33,912 nucleotides of DNA from Candidatus Abawacabacteria bacterium RBG_16_42_10 (GTDB lineage Bacteria > Patescibacteriota > Gracilibacteria > RBG-16-42-10), in the NCBI GenBank assembly GCA_001773455.1, contig MEWR01000026.1, positions 11,997 through 45,908 of the forward strand, in the 5' to 3' direction. Positions 10,377 to 17,467 of the stretch are shown one piece after another; positions within the stretch are counted from its first letter, which is position 1, and each line of letters begins with the position of its first letter. Both the position numbers and the translations under genes were made by a program. The notes beneath the pieces are model-generated. The model was given only the letters and a program-made list of their open reading frames with translations. It did no database searches and was not told the origin of the DNA.

Positions 10377-10850
10377 ATGACACATGCATTTCCTCGTTAT
10401 TTCACCATCGGTGTTCTTATTGTCCTGGCTCTTGCCATATTACTGTGGCCGAGAAGTGTTGAGAGCGCTCCGACCATTGTATTTGCTACCAAGTCGGGCG
10501 AAGTGAAATTTGCTTTGGAAATAGCCGATAGTCCGGAAGAACAGGAAAAAGGCCTTATGAATCGAGAAAAGATAGAAGACACCTATGGAATGCTGTTTAT
10601 TTTTCCTCGAGAGGAGCGTGTAAGCTTTTGGATGAAAAATACGCTCATACCACTGGATATGATCTTTATGGATGAAGATCTGAAGATCGTCCACATTGCC
10701 CAAAATGCCGAGCCTTGCATCAGCAAAGATGACTCCCAGTGCCCACTCTACTCAGCGCCAAGTTCAGCTAAATATGTTCTCGAAATTAGGGGGAATTTGT
10801 CGAAAGAGAAACAGATTCAAGTAGGGAATCGAGCACAACTGCACCTGTAG
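10377..10850 (+). CDS. DUF192 family exported or membrane-anchored protein
   Basis: 157 residues. An N-terminal hydrophobic helix (about 10-25) acts as signal or anchor. It is followed by a DUF192 domain with GLMNRE, GMLFIFP, FWMKNTLIPLDMIF and a final conserved C/VLEI segment. The family is small and beta-barrel-like, with no settled biochemical role. The 3' end overlaps the convergent DUF5667 gene by 65 bp, an unusually long tail-to-tail overlap; both frames look genuine. A second ATG overlaps just upstream (10373) out of frame. Confidence 0.88.
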   Translation: MTHAFPRYFTIGVLIVLALAILLWPRSVESAPTIVFATKSGEVKFALEIADSPEEQEKGLMNREKIEDTYGMLFIFPREERVSFWMKNTLIPLDMIFMDEDLKIVHIAQNAEPCISKDDSQCPLYSAPSSAKYVLEIRGNLSKEKQIQVGNRAQLHL

Positions 10851-11652
10851 AAGTTTGCGGGTTTCCGTCTTCTTTCTTGATTTCTTTACTGCCATTGAGT
10901 TTCTTGGTTTCGCTTAAAACATTGTCTACCACTTGTAGTTCGGGAACACTGGCCACGATGGTTTCAGGTGTCGTAGCGGGTTCGACGGTCGGCCCTGTAG
11001 CGGGTGGACCAGGCACGATGGCTTCACTGGATCCGAGACTGATCTCGGGCTTCGACAATTCTTCCAAAGAAATGTCTTTTGCCTCTGCGGCAATTTTGAT
11101 GCCTTCCGCTTTTACCTCCTTGAGCGTATCTACTTGTTCTTCGCTGCTACTGATAATTTGTTCGGTGATGATCCTTTTCTCATCACTATTGGTGATTTGT
11201 TCGGCTGCAACAACAGCTTGTTCATTGTTGCTTTTGATGGCAATGACGGTAGCTGAGTCGATTTTTTTATTGTTTTCAATAATCTTTTTTACTTCACGTG
11301 TGCGCTTTTGTGCCAGATCAAGATGTATTTGAGCTTTTTCAGTCGGTGTCTGGGCAACAGCCAAAACCCAAGCTTCCAAAGTTTGTTTTACGGGATAGAG
11401 GAAATTGAAAGCCGTAACCTCATCGCTGTGATAAGCGTAGATGCTTGTAAAACCGACTGAACTGGCTGCCAGTACTGCTACAAAACTCACGGCAAAACGT
11501 CTACCGATGAGGGAGAAGACGCTTTTTCCCGCATGTAATTGCATCCCCATAAATTTCCACCACAGACGAGCACGAAGGCGCGTCTTAGCTAGAAAAGGAG
11601 CTTTCTGGCGTGATAATTCCCTGAAGTTGTGTTCGAGTGACATTTTGGACAT
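10786..11652 (-). CDS. DUF5667-type membrane protein, probable anti-sigma factor
   Basis: 288 residues. A short basic cytoplasmic N-terminus (LSRQKAPFLAKTRLRARLWW) precedes one TM helix (about 50-68). An outside domain follows with the DUF5667 pattern: HSDEVTAFNFLYPVKQTLEAW, then TPTEKAQIHLDLAQKRTREVKKI, then a helical region and a disordered Pro/Thr/Ser/Val tail. The gene begins inside the 3' end of the ECF sigma gene (68-bp overlap), the arrangement expected for a translationally coupled sigma and its membrane-bound regulator. The anti-sigma role is inferred from context and topology; there is no zinc-binding HxxxCxxC motif. A later start (Met at 11559) would avoid the overlap but would lose the cytoplasmic segment needed for sigma binding. 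Confidence 0.85.
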   Translation of the reverse strand: MSKMSLEHNFRELSRQKAPFLAKTRLRARLWWKFMGMQLHAGKSVFSLIGRRFAVSFVAVLAASSVGFTSIYAYHSDEVTAFNFLYPVKQTLEAWVLAVAQTPTEKAQIHLDLAQKRTREVKKIIENNKKIDSATVIAIKSNNEQAVVAAEQITNSDEKRIITEQIISSSEEQVDTLKEVKAEGIKIAAEAKDISLEELSKPEISLGSSEAIVPGPPATGPTVEPATTPETIVASVPELQVVDNVLSETKKLNGSKEIKKEDGNPQTSTGAVVLDSLLESVSLSTNSP

Positions 11653-12175
11653 GCAGTGGAGAAAAGATTGTGGCGATTTTCTGTTTTAGTGTATGGATAG
11701 CGCGATGGATGATCACTCTGATATTGATCTCGGTTTTGTCCAGTACTTTAGCAATTTCTTGATTGTTGAGTTCTGCGAAAAATTTGAGTTGGAGAATTTC
11801 TTGTTGTGCTTCCGGGAGTTGTTCCATGGCACAGAGGACAAGGGCGGTGTCGTCACTGATTCGTAAGTTTCTGGCTATGGTTTCAGGAGCAACAAGGAGC
11901 TGCGTAACATCCTCGATATCGACTTCGACTTTTCGAATGCGGTAAAAGTCGATGATATGATTGCGCGCTATGGTAAAGATCCAGTTTTTGAATGCTGATT
12001 TTTCTTCTTGGTAGGTGTGGAATTTTTCCAGGGCTTTGAGGAATACTTCCGAAGCGAGGTCGAAAGCAAGGTCTTTGTTTCTGCCGGTACGGAAGTAAGT
12101 ATAGCGGTACACTTGATCGAAATACTCCTCGTAGTATCCTGCAAAGCGCTGATAATCTTTGTGAGATATGTTCAC
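11585..12175 (-). CDS. ECF-type RNA polymerase sigma factor
   Basis: 196 residues. Region 2 is seen in YRYTYFRTGRNKDLAFDLASEVFLKAL followed by FKNWIFTIARNHIIDFYR. Region 4 is LPEAQQEILQLKFFAELNNQEIAKVLDKTEINIRVIIHRAIHTLKQKI, a helix-turn-helix for -35 recognition. There is no region 1 or 3, so it is an ECF sigma. It is followed by, and overlaps, the DUF5667 gene, a sigma/anti-sigma pair that probably answers envelope stress. The start used is GTG at 12175; no closer in-frame ATG preserves region 2. Confidence 0.93.
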   Translation of the reverse strand: MNISHKDYQRFAGYYEEYFDQVYRYTYFRTGRNKDLAFDLASEVFLKALEKFHTYQEEKSAFKNWIFTIARNHIIDFYRIRKVEVDIEDVTQLLVAPETIARNLRISDDTALVLCAMEQLPEAQQEILQLKFFAELNNQEIAKVLDKTEINIRVIIHRAIHTLKQKIATIFSPLHVQNVTRTQLQGIITPESSFSS

Positions 12176-12230
12176 TTGACCAAGACGTTAATTAGTACGA
12201 AATTAATAGCCTATTGTTACAGGGTGGAAT

Positions 12231-12719
12231 CTAAAAAACATGATACTCATGCACGGTCTTATATTCAACTAATTCTGACTTACTGAACCATAAATCCACT
12301 TCATATTTGGCATCTTTTTCATCGCCGGAGGCATGACAGACATTGTAAACTACTTTTGCTTGTTTATCGGCATGTGTGTAGCTGATATGGCTATAATCTC
12401 CACGAATAGTTCCGGGAGGAGCGGCTTTGGGTTCGGTAGGACCGACTAATTTACGAACGACACTGATAGCTTCTACGCCTTCTAAGACCATCACCACAAC
12501 AGGTGAAGAAGAAATCATTTCCACAGCCAAGTCTCGAGTTTTCTTGCCGCGGCGAATTTCCAAGTCTTCAGTGTAATGTTTTCTGGCAAATTCGGTGTCA
12601 ATATGAACCATTTTAAGCCCAATAAGCTTGAGGCCAGCACGTTCAAATCGATGAATTACTTCACCAACAAGGCCACGCTGTACACCATCGGGTTTCATAA
12701 GCACGAATGTTCTTTCCAT
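12231..12719 (-). CDS. ndk: Nucleoside diphosphate kinase
   Basis: 162 residues. It transfers the gamma phosphate from ATP to NDPs through a phosphohistidine. Seen: the N-terminal TFVLMKPDGVQRGLVGE, the Kpn-loop-like GPTEPKAAPPGTIRGDY, and the active-site NVCHASG with His129. The HAS-G form, and the short insert SYTHADKQAK before it, differ from the proteobacterial NLVHGSDS and resemble archaeal or longer NDKs. Start is ATG 12719 with a pyrimidine-rich leader (ATCCCCCTGTT) and no Shine-Dalgarno motif. Confidence 0.97.
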   Translation of the reverse strand: MERTFVLMKPDGVQRGLVGEVIHRFERAGLKLIGLKMVHIDTEFARKHYTEDLEIRRGKKTRDLAVEMISSSPVVVMVLEGVEAISVVRKLVGPTEPKAAPPGTIRGDYSHISYTHADKQAKVVYNVCHASGDEKDAKYEVDLWFSKSELVEYKTVHEYHVF

Positions 12720-12867
12720 AACAGGGGGATAAATGTAGACGGTACTATACTAATGATCATTGCTGAGGATTTCAATCGTAATGTCAAAGGAAGGTTACTA
12801 TTACTTCCTCATCCTCTTCCTATTTGCTAATTTCAGATATACTATTTACTCTCTCATATTCCTTGTA

Positions 12868-12896
12868 TTGACAAATATTCAGATATAATCCATAAT
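12868..12896 (+). promoter_or_regulatory. Probable promoter of the 12926 gene
   Basis: TTGACA (12868-12873), 17 bases, CATAAT (12891-12896). A second -10-like TATAAT at 12884-12889 could pair with TTGTAT at 12863-12868 (15-nt spacer). Either places the transcript start 20-30 nt before the ATG. Confidence 0.55.
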
Positions 12897-12925
12897 ACAC
12901 ATCTTGTCTTACTTTATAAAAACGT

Positions 12926-14176
12926 ATGAATTCTCAAAAACTTGATAGAAAAGCCCTAAAGATAGAAAAATCCAACGGATTTGGATCGAATGTCCTTCGC
13001 TGGACGCGCCAAGCTCTTCTGGCCGCCGGTTTGCATGTAGCAGCATTTACAGGTGCGAATCTGGCAATAGAAGCGGGCAGAGAAATGACTGACAGTAATG
13101 TGGCACATGCTCAAACAGATCCTCGTGAAGCTGAGTCTCGCCGTTTATTTATCGAAGGAACAGCAGCTTTTAGAGGAGGGGATTTCGTCACTGCGCGAGC
13201 GGATTTTCTCGAAAGTGAGCGTATAGGTCGTGAATTGCGTTCTGTAGCTTCACCTGAAATGAGCTGGAATATTGCTCTCTGTGATATGCGTATTGCAGGT
13301 TTCGAATTTGTCAGTTCAGATACCGCCATCTCAGAGACACGTCCAATTAATGCTCGAAATGAGAGTCGTGTTGAAGCCGTTTTAGGGTTTTCTACCATTG
13401 CACAGATGCGTCCGGTAAGAGATAATTTGGTTGATGCAAGGGATCGTATGCGAGCTCTGGTCACAACATATAATGCACAATTACAAGAAATCGATGCTTC
13501 GCCTGAACCTGCCAATGCTCGTGAACGGAGAGAAAGGGCAGAGCGAAGAAGTGGAGTAGTGGCTAGTTTGCGATTAGCAAGAGAAGCTGCTGCTTTTGCA
13601 GAGAGATATTTAGGGCGCATCGAGTCACGTTATCATGAGCTTGAAAGTGTAGTTCCATCTACCGGCGACGGTCATACTGATGGTACTTCAGGGCGAGGTA
13701 CCGGAGATGGACGTGTGGTGGTCGTCGAAGGACGTGAGTATGTCGAGCATCGTGAAGATGTTTGGTTCACCACTCCTCGGGCAATATCTTTGGTCTCTGG
13801 TATTACAGGTGTGGCCGCTATGGCTGTGGGTGGTTCGGGTTATTTGCTTAATGTTAGTGATGGTCAAACGAACTTATCACAGTGTCGCCAGTTACAGACG
13901 AGCGGAATGCCTTGTCCTGAAAGTTTGGAAAGATCATTTTATGGTGCCAGTGATAGGGCTGAGATTTTTGCTTACACCTTCTGGGCTGGAGCAGCTGTTA
14001 CTGCCGTATCGACAGTGCTCATTTTGGCTTTACCTACAGAAACTCGGGTTACCAGAGAACCACGAACAACAAGTTCTGTTCGTCCACGTGCATCGTTATT
14101 TGGGATACCAGATTTAACTGTTACTCCTGTTATTTCTGATACTGTGACCGGACTTACTATCGGTGGTCGATTCTAA
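12926..14176 (+). CDS. Exported TPR-like protein with two C-terminal TM helices, Myxococcota-like architecture
   Basis: 416 residues. A long signal peptide ends near AHA (about 60-62). Next comes a TPR-like helical region starting with EAESRRLFIEGTAAFRGGDFVTARADFLESERI, a charged helical segment (190-240), a Gly/Asp/Thr-rich linker, a TM helix (about 287-308), a short loop with two cysteines (C320, C330), a second TM helix (about 350-369) and a basic tail ending GLTIGGRF. This order (TPR with FxxGxxAFRxGDF, TM, Cys loop, TM, GL-x-GG-F end) is one I associate with myxobacterial secreted proteins. Base composition matches the neighbours, so any transfer would be old. Function unknown. Confidence 0.82.
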   Translation: MNSQKLDRKALKIEKSNGFGSNVLRWTRQALLAAGLHVAAFTGANLAIEAGREMTDSNVAHAQTDPREAESRRLFIEGTAAFRGGDFVTARADFLESERIGRELRSVASPEMSWNIALCDMRIAGFEFVSSDTAISETRPINARNESRVEAVLGFSTIAQMRPVRDNLVDARDRMRALVTTYNAQLQEIDASPEPANARERRERAERRSGVVASLRLAREAAAFAERYLGRIESRYHELESVVPSTGDGHTDGTSGRGTGDGRVVVVEGREYVEHREDVWFTTPRAISLVSGITGVAAMAVGGSGYLLNVSDGQTNLSQCRQLQTSGMPCPESLERSFYGASDRAEIFAYTFWAGAAVTAVSTVLILALPTETRVTREPRTTSSVRPRASLFGIPDLTVTPVISDTVTGLTIGGRF

Positions 14177-15742
14177 TCAAGAGTCGGTAACAAGATTTTG
14201 CCGAAAATTTATAGCCTCCTTGAGGTGAAGGGACAACACTACCTTTTTTCCGTCTAAATCAGCGATTGTGCGACTAACCTTGAGTAAACGAACGAGGCCA
14301 CGTGGTGAAAGTTGCATGGCTTCTGTGATCGTTGTCATCAGTTCTAAAGCCTCTTTTGAGATTTGTAGTATTTCTGATGCGGTGTTTAATGTTAATTTTA
14401 AATTAGCATTGGTTTTTCCTTGCCGTTTTATTTGTAGTTCATGAGCTTTGCTGACTAAGGTTTTGATTTGCGAAGAAGACTCCGCAACTGACGCTTTCTG
14501 CCAGAGCTTTTTTAGTGGCAGTCTGGGTACATAACTAAATAAGTCGATACGATCAAGAATTGGTCCTGATAGCTTGCGATGATATCTGTCTTTTGCGAAG
14601 GAACTGCACGTACATATTTGTTCGCCCGCAGTTGCGGGACCATACTGCGCCCCCTTTGGAGCTTCGTGTGGCAGGCCAGCAAAACCGCATGCGCAGGGAT
14701 TCATAGCAGCGATCAATTGAAATTCTGCGGGGAAAACTGCTTTGCTTTGTGTGCGTGAAATGGTGATACGTTTTTCTTCCAAAGGTTCTCGCAAACTTTC
14801 TAAAACATCGCGGCGATATTCACTGAATTCATCGAGAAACAAGACTCCATGATGAGCAAGAGTGATTTCACCGGGAGTGGGATGTATGCCTCCGCCGATG
14901 ATGGCATTGGCAGAAGAACTGTGATGAGGGGACCTGAATGGACGGGTAAATGTTTGTTCGGAAATACGTTCGCCACTTATCGAATGAATACTCACAATAT
15001 CGAGCATTTCTTCAAAATTCAGTGGCGGTAAAATGCCAAGGAGTGCTTTCGCAAGCAGGCTTTTGCCGGTGCCTGGGGGACCGGTGAGGAGGACATTGTG
15101 GCCGCCGGCTGCAGCGATGGTAAGAGCGCGTTTGGCATGAATATTGCCGAGTATGTCACGGAAGTCGGCCCCGAGGGGGCAAGGGGCATGTAGAGGGGCA
15201 TGATTAATCATGCCCGTATCTTTCATCGGTGTTATAGCTTTAGCGCTTTGAATGCCTCCAAGCTGATTGATGGAATGTATCTTCAGGCGGTCCGCAACCA
15301 GGCTTGCCTCAAAAGTGTTTTCGGCTGGGATATACGCGTGGGTAAAACCCTGTTTGTGTGCCTGTAAAAGCATGGCCAAAACTCCTGGAACTGAACGAAT
15401 CTGTCCATCGAGGCCGAGTTCGCCCAGAAAGAGTGTTTTGTCCCTATGGGGCAGGGTGATTTGTTTCGTGAAAAGTAAGATACCGACTGCCATGGCCAGA
15501 TCGAGACCGCTACCCTCCTTGCGCATTTGTGCGGGAGCGAGATTGATCGTGATAGCTTTTTTACTCCAACGAAAGCCGCTATTGCTGATAGCAAATTGTA
15601 TGCGGCGTTTGGCTTCTTGTACGGCCGTGTCGCCCAGGCCGACGATGAAGAATTTATTCAGCTGGCTGTAAATTTCTGTTTCGACGGTGATAATTTTGCC
15701 TTCGATGCCGGAAATGCATGCAGAATACGTAAGAATAGCCAT
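14177..15742 (-). CDS. comM: ComM/YifB-like Mg-chelatase-family AAA+ ATPase
   Basis: 521 residues. The N-terminal ~170 residues are a ribosomal-S5/Lon-like domain (FIVGLGDTAVQEAKRRI, NLAPAQMRKEGSGLDLAMAVG). The AAA+ domain has Walker A GPPGTGKS (221-228), Walker B VLFLDEFSE and SGPILDRIDL. In transformable bacteria ComM is a helicase that extends branch migration of incoming DNA. Two stretches look inserted: a linker around 170-190 carrying a perfect DNA palindrome (15196-15215), and ~18 residues in the Cys motif between CACGF and CTC, also containing a palindrome. The stop is TGA. The ComM role is inferred from family membership. Confidence 0.93.
   Translation of the reverse strand: MAILTYSACISGIEGKIITVETEIYSQLNKFFIVGLGDTAVQEAKRRIQFAISNSGFRWSKKAITINLAPAQMRKEGSGLDLAMAVGILLFTKQITLPHRDKTLFLGELGLDGQIRSVPGVLAMLLQAHKQGFTHAYIPAENTFEASLVADRLKIHSINQLGGIQSAKAITPMKDTGMINHAPLHAPCPLGADFRDILGNIHAKRALTIAAAGGHNVLLTGPPGTGKSLLAKALLGILPPLNFEEMLDIVSIHSISGERISEQTFTRPFRSPHHSSSANAIIGGGIHPTPGEITLAHHGVLFLDEFSEYRRDVLESLREPLEEKRITISRTQSKAVFPAEFQLIAAMNPCACGFAGLPHEAPKGAQYGPATAGEQICTCSSFAKDRYHRKLSGPILDRIDLFSYVPRLPLKKLWQKASVAESSSQIKTLVSKAHELQIKRQGKTNANLKLTLNTASEILQISKEALELMTTITEAMQLSPRGLVRLLKVSRTIADLDGKKVVLSLHLKEAINFRQNLVTDS
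14625..14638. repeat. Short palindrome within comM Cys region
   Basis: CCCGCA-GT-TGCGGG forms a 6-bp stem inside the extra residues (GPATAGEQ) that separate the two Cys-x-Cys pairs of ComM. It may be part of an inserted repeat; see findings. Confidence 0.5.
15196..15215. repeat. Palindromic REP-like element inside comM (GATTAATC core)
   Basis: GGGCATGATTAATCATGCCC is a perfect 20-bp palindrome preceded by TGTAGAG. It has the same core and layout as the element after groEL. It is translated in the comM frame as part of DTGMINHAP in the linker before the AAA+ domain. Confidence 0.75.
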
Positions 15743-15798
15743 GACAATTGGTATGTCTGGGTATTATAGATGACCAATTATGAAATAAATTATTTGCA

Positions 15799-15836
15799 AT
15801 TCTAAATTCTAAGTTCTAAATTCTAAGTTTAACTCT
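15799..15836 (+). repeat. TTCTAAG-type intergenic repeat, copy 3
   Basis: Consecutive TTCTAAA, TTCTAAG, TTCTAAA, TTCTAAG units upstream of comM, ending AACTCTG like copies 1 and 4 (GAACTC). It lies about 45 bp beyond the terminator end of RNA candidate 1. Confidence 0.75.
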
Positions 15837-15879
15837 GAAAATCTATTTTCTGTCCTCGAGTCTTCAATTCAGGACAAAC

Positions 15880-15935
15880 TAAAAAAGAGGCATTAGCGCA
15901 GGCATAACCTTTTGCATGGCCTCTCATGGTGACAC
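15880..15935 (-). ncRNA. Candidate small structured RNA, copy 1
   Basis: Read on the minus strand from ~15935: GUGUCACCAU, then an outer stem GAGAGGC closing on GCCUCUU at the far end, an interior AAAAGGU and CCUGCGCUA, then a U run (15886-15881). A second copy at 33768-33825 has the same outer stem, AAAAGGU, CCUGCGCUA and U run, while bases between them differ. The ~30 bp upstream region is at the identical spacing in both. The body reads as a ~56-nt transcript with its own promoter and terminator. It could also be simply the terminator of the foldase gene upstream. Confidence 0.5.
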
Positions 15936-15939
15936 TTAG

Positions 15940-15969
15940 ATATTAATACAAGTGGGGCGTGGAAATCAA
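15940..15969 (-). promoter_or_regulatory. Putative promoter of RNA candidate 1
   Basis: On the minus strand: TTGATT (15969-15964), 18 bases, TAATAT (15945-15940). The second copy has TTGATT-18-TATCAT at the same distance from the conserved RNA body. Confidence 0.45.
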
Positions 15970-16014
15970 GTAAAAATAAAAAAGATCAATTCGTTGTAGT
16001 GAACCCAGAGGTCT

Positions 16015-17418
16015 TTATTTTTGAATTACTTGAAAATCAATCAATTGTATGCCGGTTGGTAAACTGTATGATTTCATTTCGGCTTCGAATGAACGTACTT
16101 GTTCTTCGGTGAGTTCGCCTTGGAGGACCAATGTTCCGTCACTCGTGATTTGGTCATCGCTTGTTAATTTCCAATACGGGGCATTGTCGATCATGAGGGC
16201 AAAATTGCTGAGATCTTTATGTGATTTCGCGAAATCAAGAAGCATTTGTCTTCCTTCATTGTTGAACGTAATAACCAAACGATAATCTTTGGTCTCAGTC
16301 GTACTTCCAGATCCCGTGGTCTCCTCTGTCGGAGTGCTTTTGACTTGTGGCTTGATGTCATGGATTTTATTGCCGATGTGAAGTACGGGTACATAGCCTG
16401 ATTCAGGAGTGAGTGGCTTCAAAAAACGGACGATATCTTGGTATTTTACAAAAGGAACAGATTCTTTCTTCGTGACCAAAATAAAATGCCAGCCGAATTC
16501 TGTTTCGACGGGTCCGACTACTTGATTCAACTCTGCCGAGAATGCAGCATCTTCAAATGCCCTGCTCATGACTCCTCTCGGGAAATTTCCAAGACTGCCG
16601 CCTTTGCCGCTATTACTAGCATCATCAGATAATTCTCTGGCTTTGGCACTGAAATTTTTGGGAGTGATCGTGTCTTTGATTTCATTCATGAATTTTTCTG
16701 CCTGAGACTTGGTGCGGTGAAGATAAGGATTTTGAGCCTTCGATCCGATATATGAGATGAGGATATGCTGGGCGGTGATTTCTTCATGTTCTTTTCTGTC
16801 CAAGACCTTGGCAAACCACAACATGTTTGATGTTGTGACTAATTTCGTAATAGAGCCGGTGCCGGTAGCAAATAATGTATCGGCAATTTCTCTTTGCAGT
16901 CCTTTGCCTGTCTGAAAATCATGGACAGACTTGTCGATAAGGTTGGTATTTTCGCTATATGTCGTCACTACATCATCGAAACTGTCGGGACTTTCTTTCG
17001 CTTCTTCATATGCCCGATTCATACTGTCTTTTTGGCCTTCATTGTATGTTTTCTTTCGAGTGATTTCTTCACCGGTAAAATTCTTACGCTTTTCGCCGAT
17101 GGATAATTGATTGATTTCGGTCATTTTTTCTGCAATCACCGGAGTAAGTTCCGAAGTGTCTCCCGTCAGCACCAGTGTGTTATCAACGACTTCAGAATTG
17201 ATGCTTCGTAATTTTTTTACTTTTGCTCGGTAATCAATAATGGGCTTGATGTCTTGCATAGACATGTCTTGATTCGCAGTCGTAGCGATAATCTGATAGG
17301 TCGCCTTCACCTGTTCTGTGGGCGCTTTTTGGTCATTACTAAGAGAGCACCCGGAGAGGGAGAGAGCGGTGATTGTTATTACAAGAACTGTGGAGGGAAT
17401 GTGTTTTTGTTTTGTCAT
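16015..17418 (-). CDS. Lipoprotein parvulin-type peptidyl-prolyl isomerase (PrsA-like foldase)
   Basis: 467 residues. A signal peptide ends in the lipobox LSGC with the lipidated Cys24. The centre (about 220-330) is a parvulin PPIase: HILISYIG, SDDASNSGKGGSLGNFPRGVM, FEDAAFS, VETEFGWHFILVTKK. Such proteins catalyse folding of secreted proteins outside the membrane. The flanks are unusual. The C-terminal ~90 residues (ITFNNEGRQMLLDFAK, ALMIDNAP, TLVLQGELTEEQVRSFEAEMKSYSLP) resemble the P1 periplasmic domain of SecD, and the N-terminal ~100 residues could be the other half of that fold. The SecD resemblance is by eye only. It has its own promoter at 17439-17467 and probably serves the many secreted proteins encoded nearby. 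Confidence 0.9.
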   Translation of the reverse strand: MTKQKHIPSTVLVITITALSLSGCSLSNDQKAPTEQVKATYQIIATTANQDMSMQDIKPIIDYRAKVKKLRSINSEVVDNTLVLTGDTSELTPVIAEKMTEINQLSIGEKRKNFTGEEITRKKTYNEGQKDSMNRAYEEAKESPDSFDDVVTTYSENTNLIDKSVHDFQTGKGLQREIADTLFATGTGSITKLVTTSNMLWFAKVLDRKEHEEITAQHILISYIGSKAQNPYLHRTKSQAEKFMNEIKDTITPKNFSAKARELSDDASNSGKGGSLGNFPRGVMSRAFEDAAFSAELNQVVGPVETEFGWHFILVTKKESVPFVKYQDIVRFLKPLTPESGYVPVLHIGNKIHDIKPQVKSTPTEETTGSGSTTETKDYRLVITFNNEGRQMLLDFAKSHKDLSNFALMIDNAPYWKLTSDDQITSDGTLVLQGELTEEQVRSFEAEMKSYSLPTGIQLIDFQVIQK

Positions 17419-17438
17419 AAATAATGAGGGTTCATCTC

Positions 17439-17467
17439 ATTATACTAGGAAGCATACCAATTAACAA
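17439..17467 (-). promoter_or_regulatory. Probable promoter of the parvulin gene
   Basis: On the minus strand: TTGTTA (17467-17462), 17 bases, TATAAT (17444-17439), about 21 nt before the ATG at 17418. The -10 is perfect; the -35 is weak. It lies immediately after the stop of the upstream gene. Confidence 0.6.

Noticed and set aside
15880-15930. A small peptide (MRG...) within the RNA candidates
   Set aside because: The two copies differ by two bases between conserved blocks, so the frame is not kept; one reads a stop in the U run, the other runs past it.
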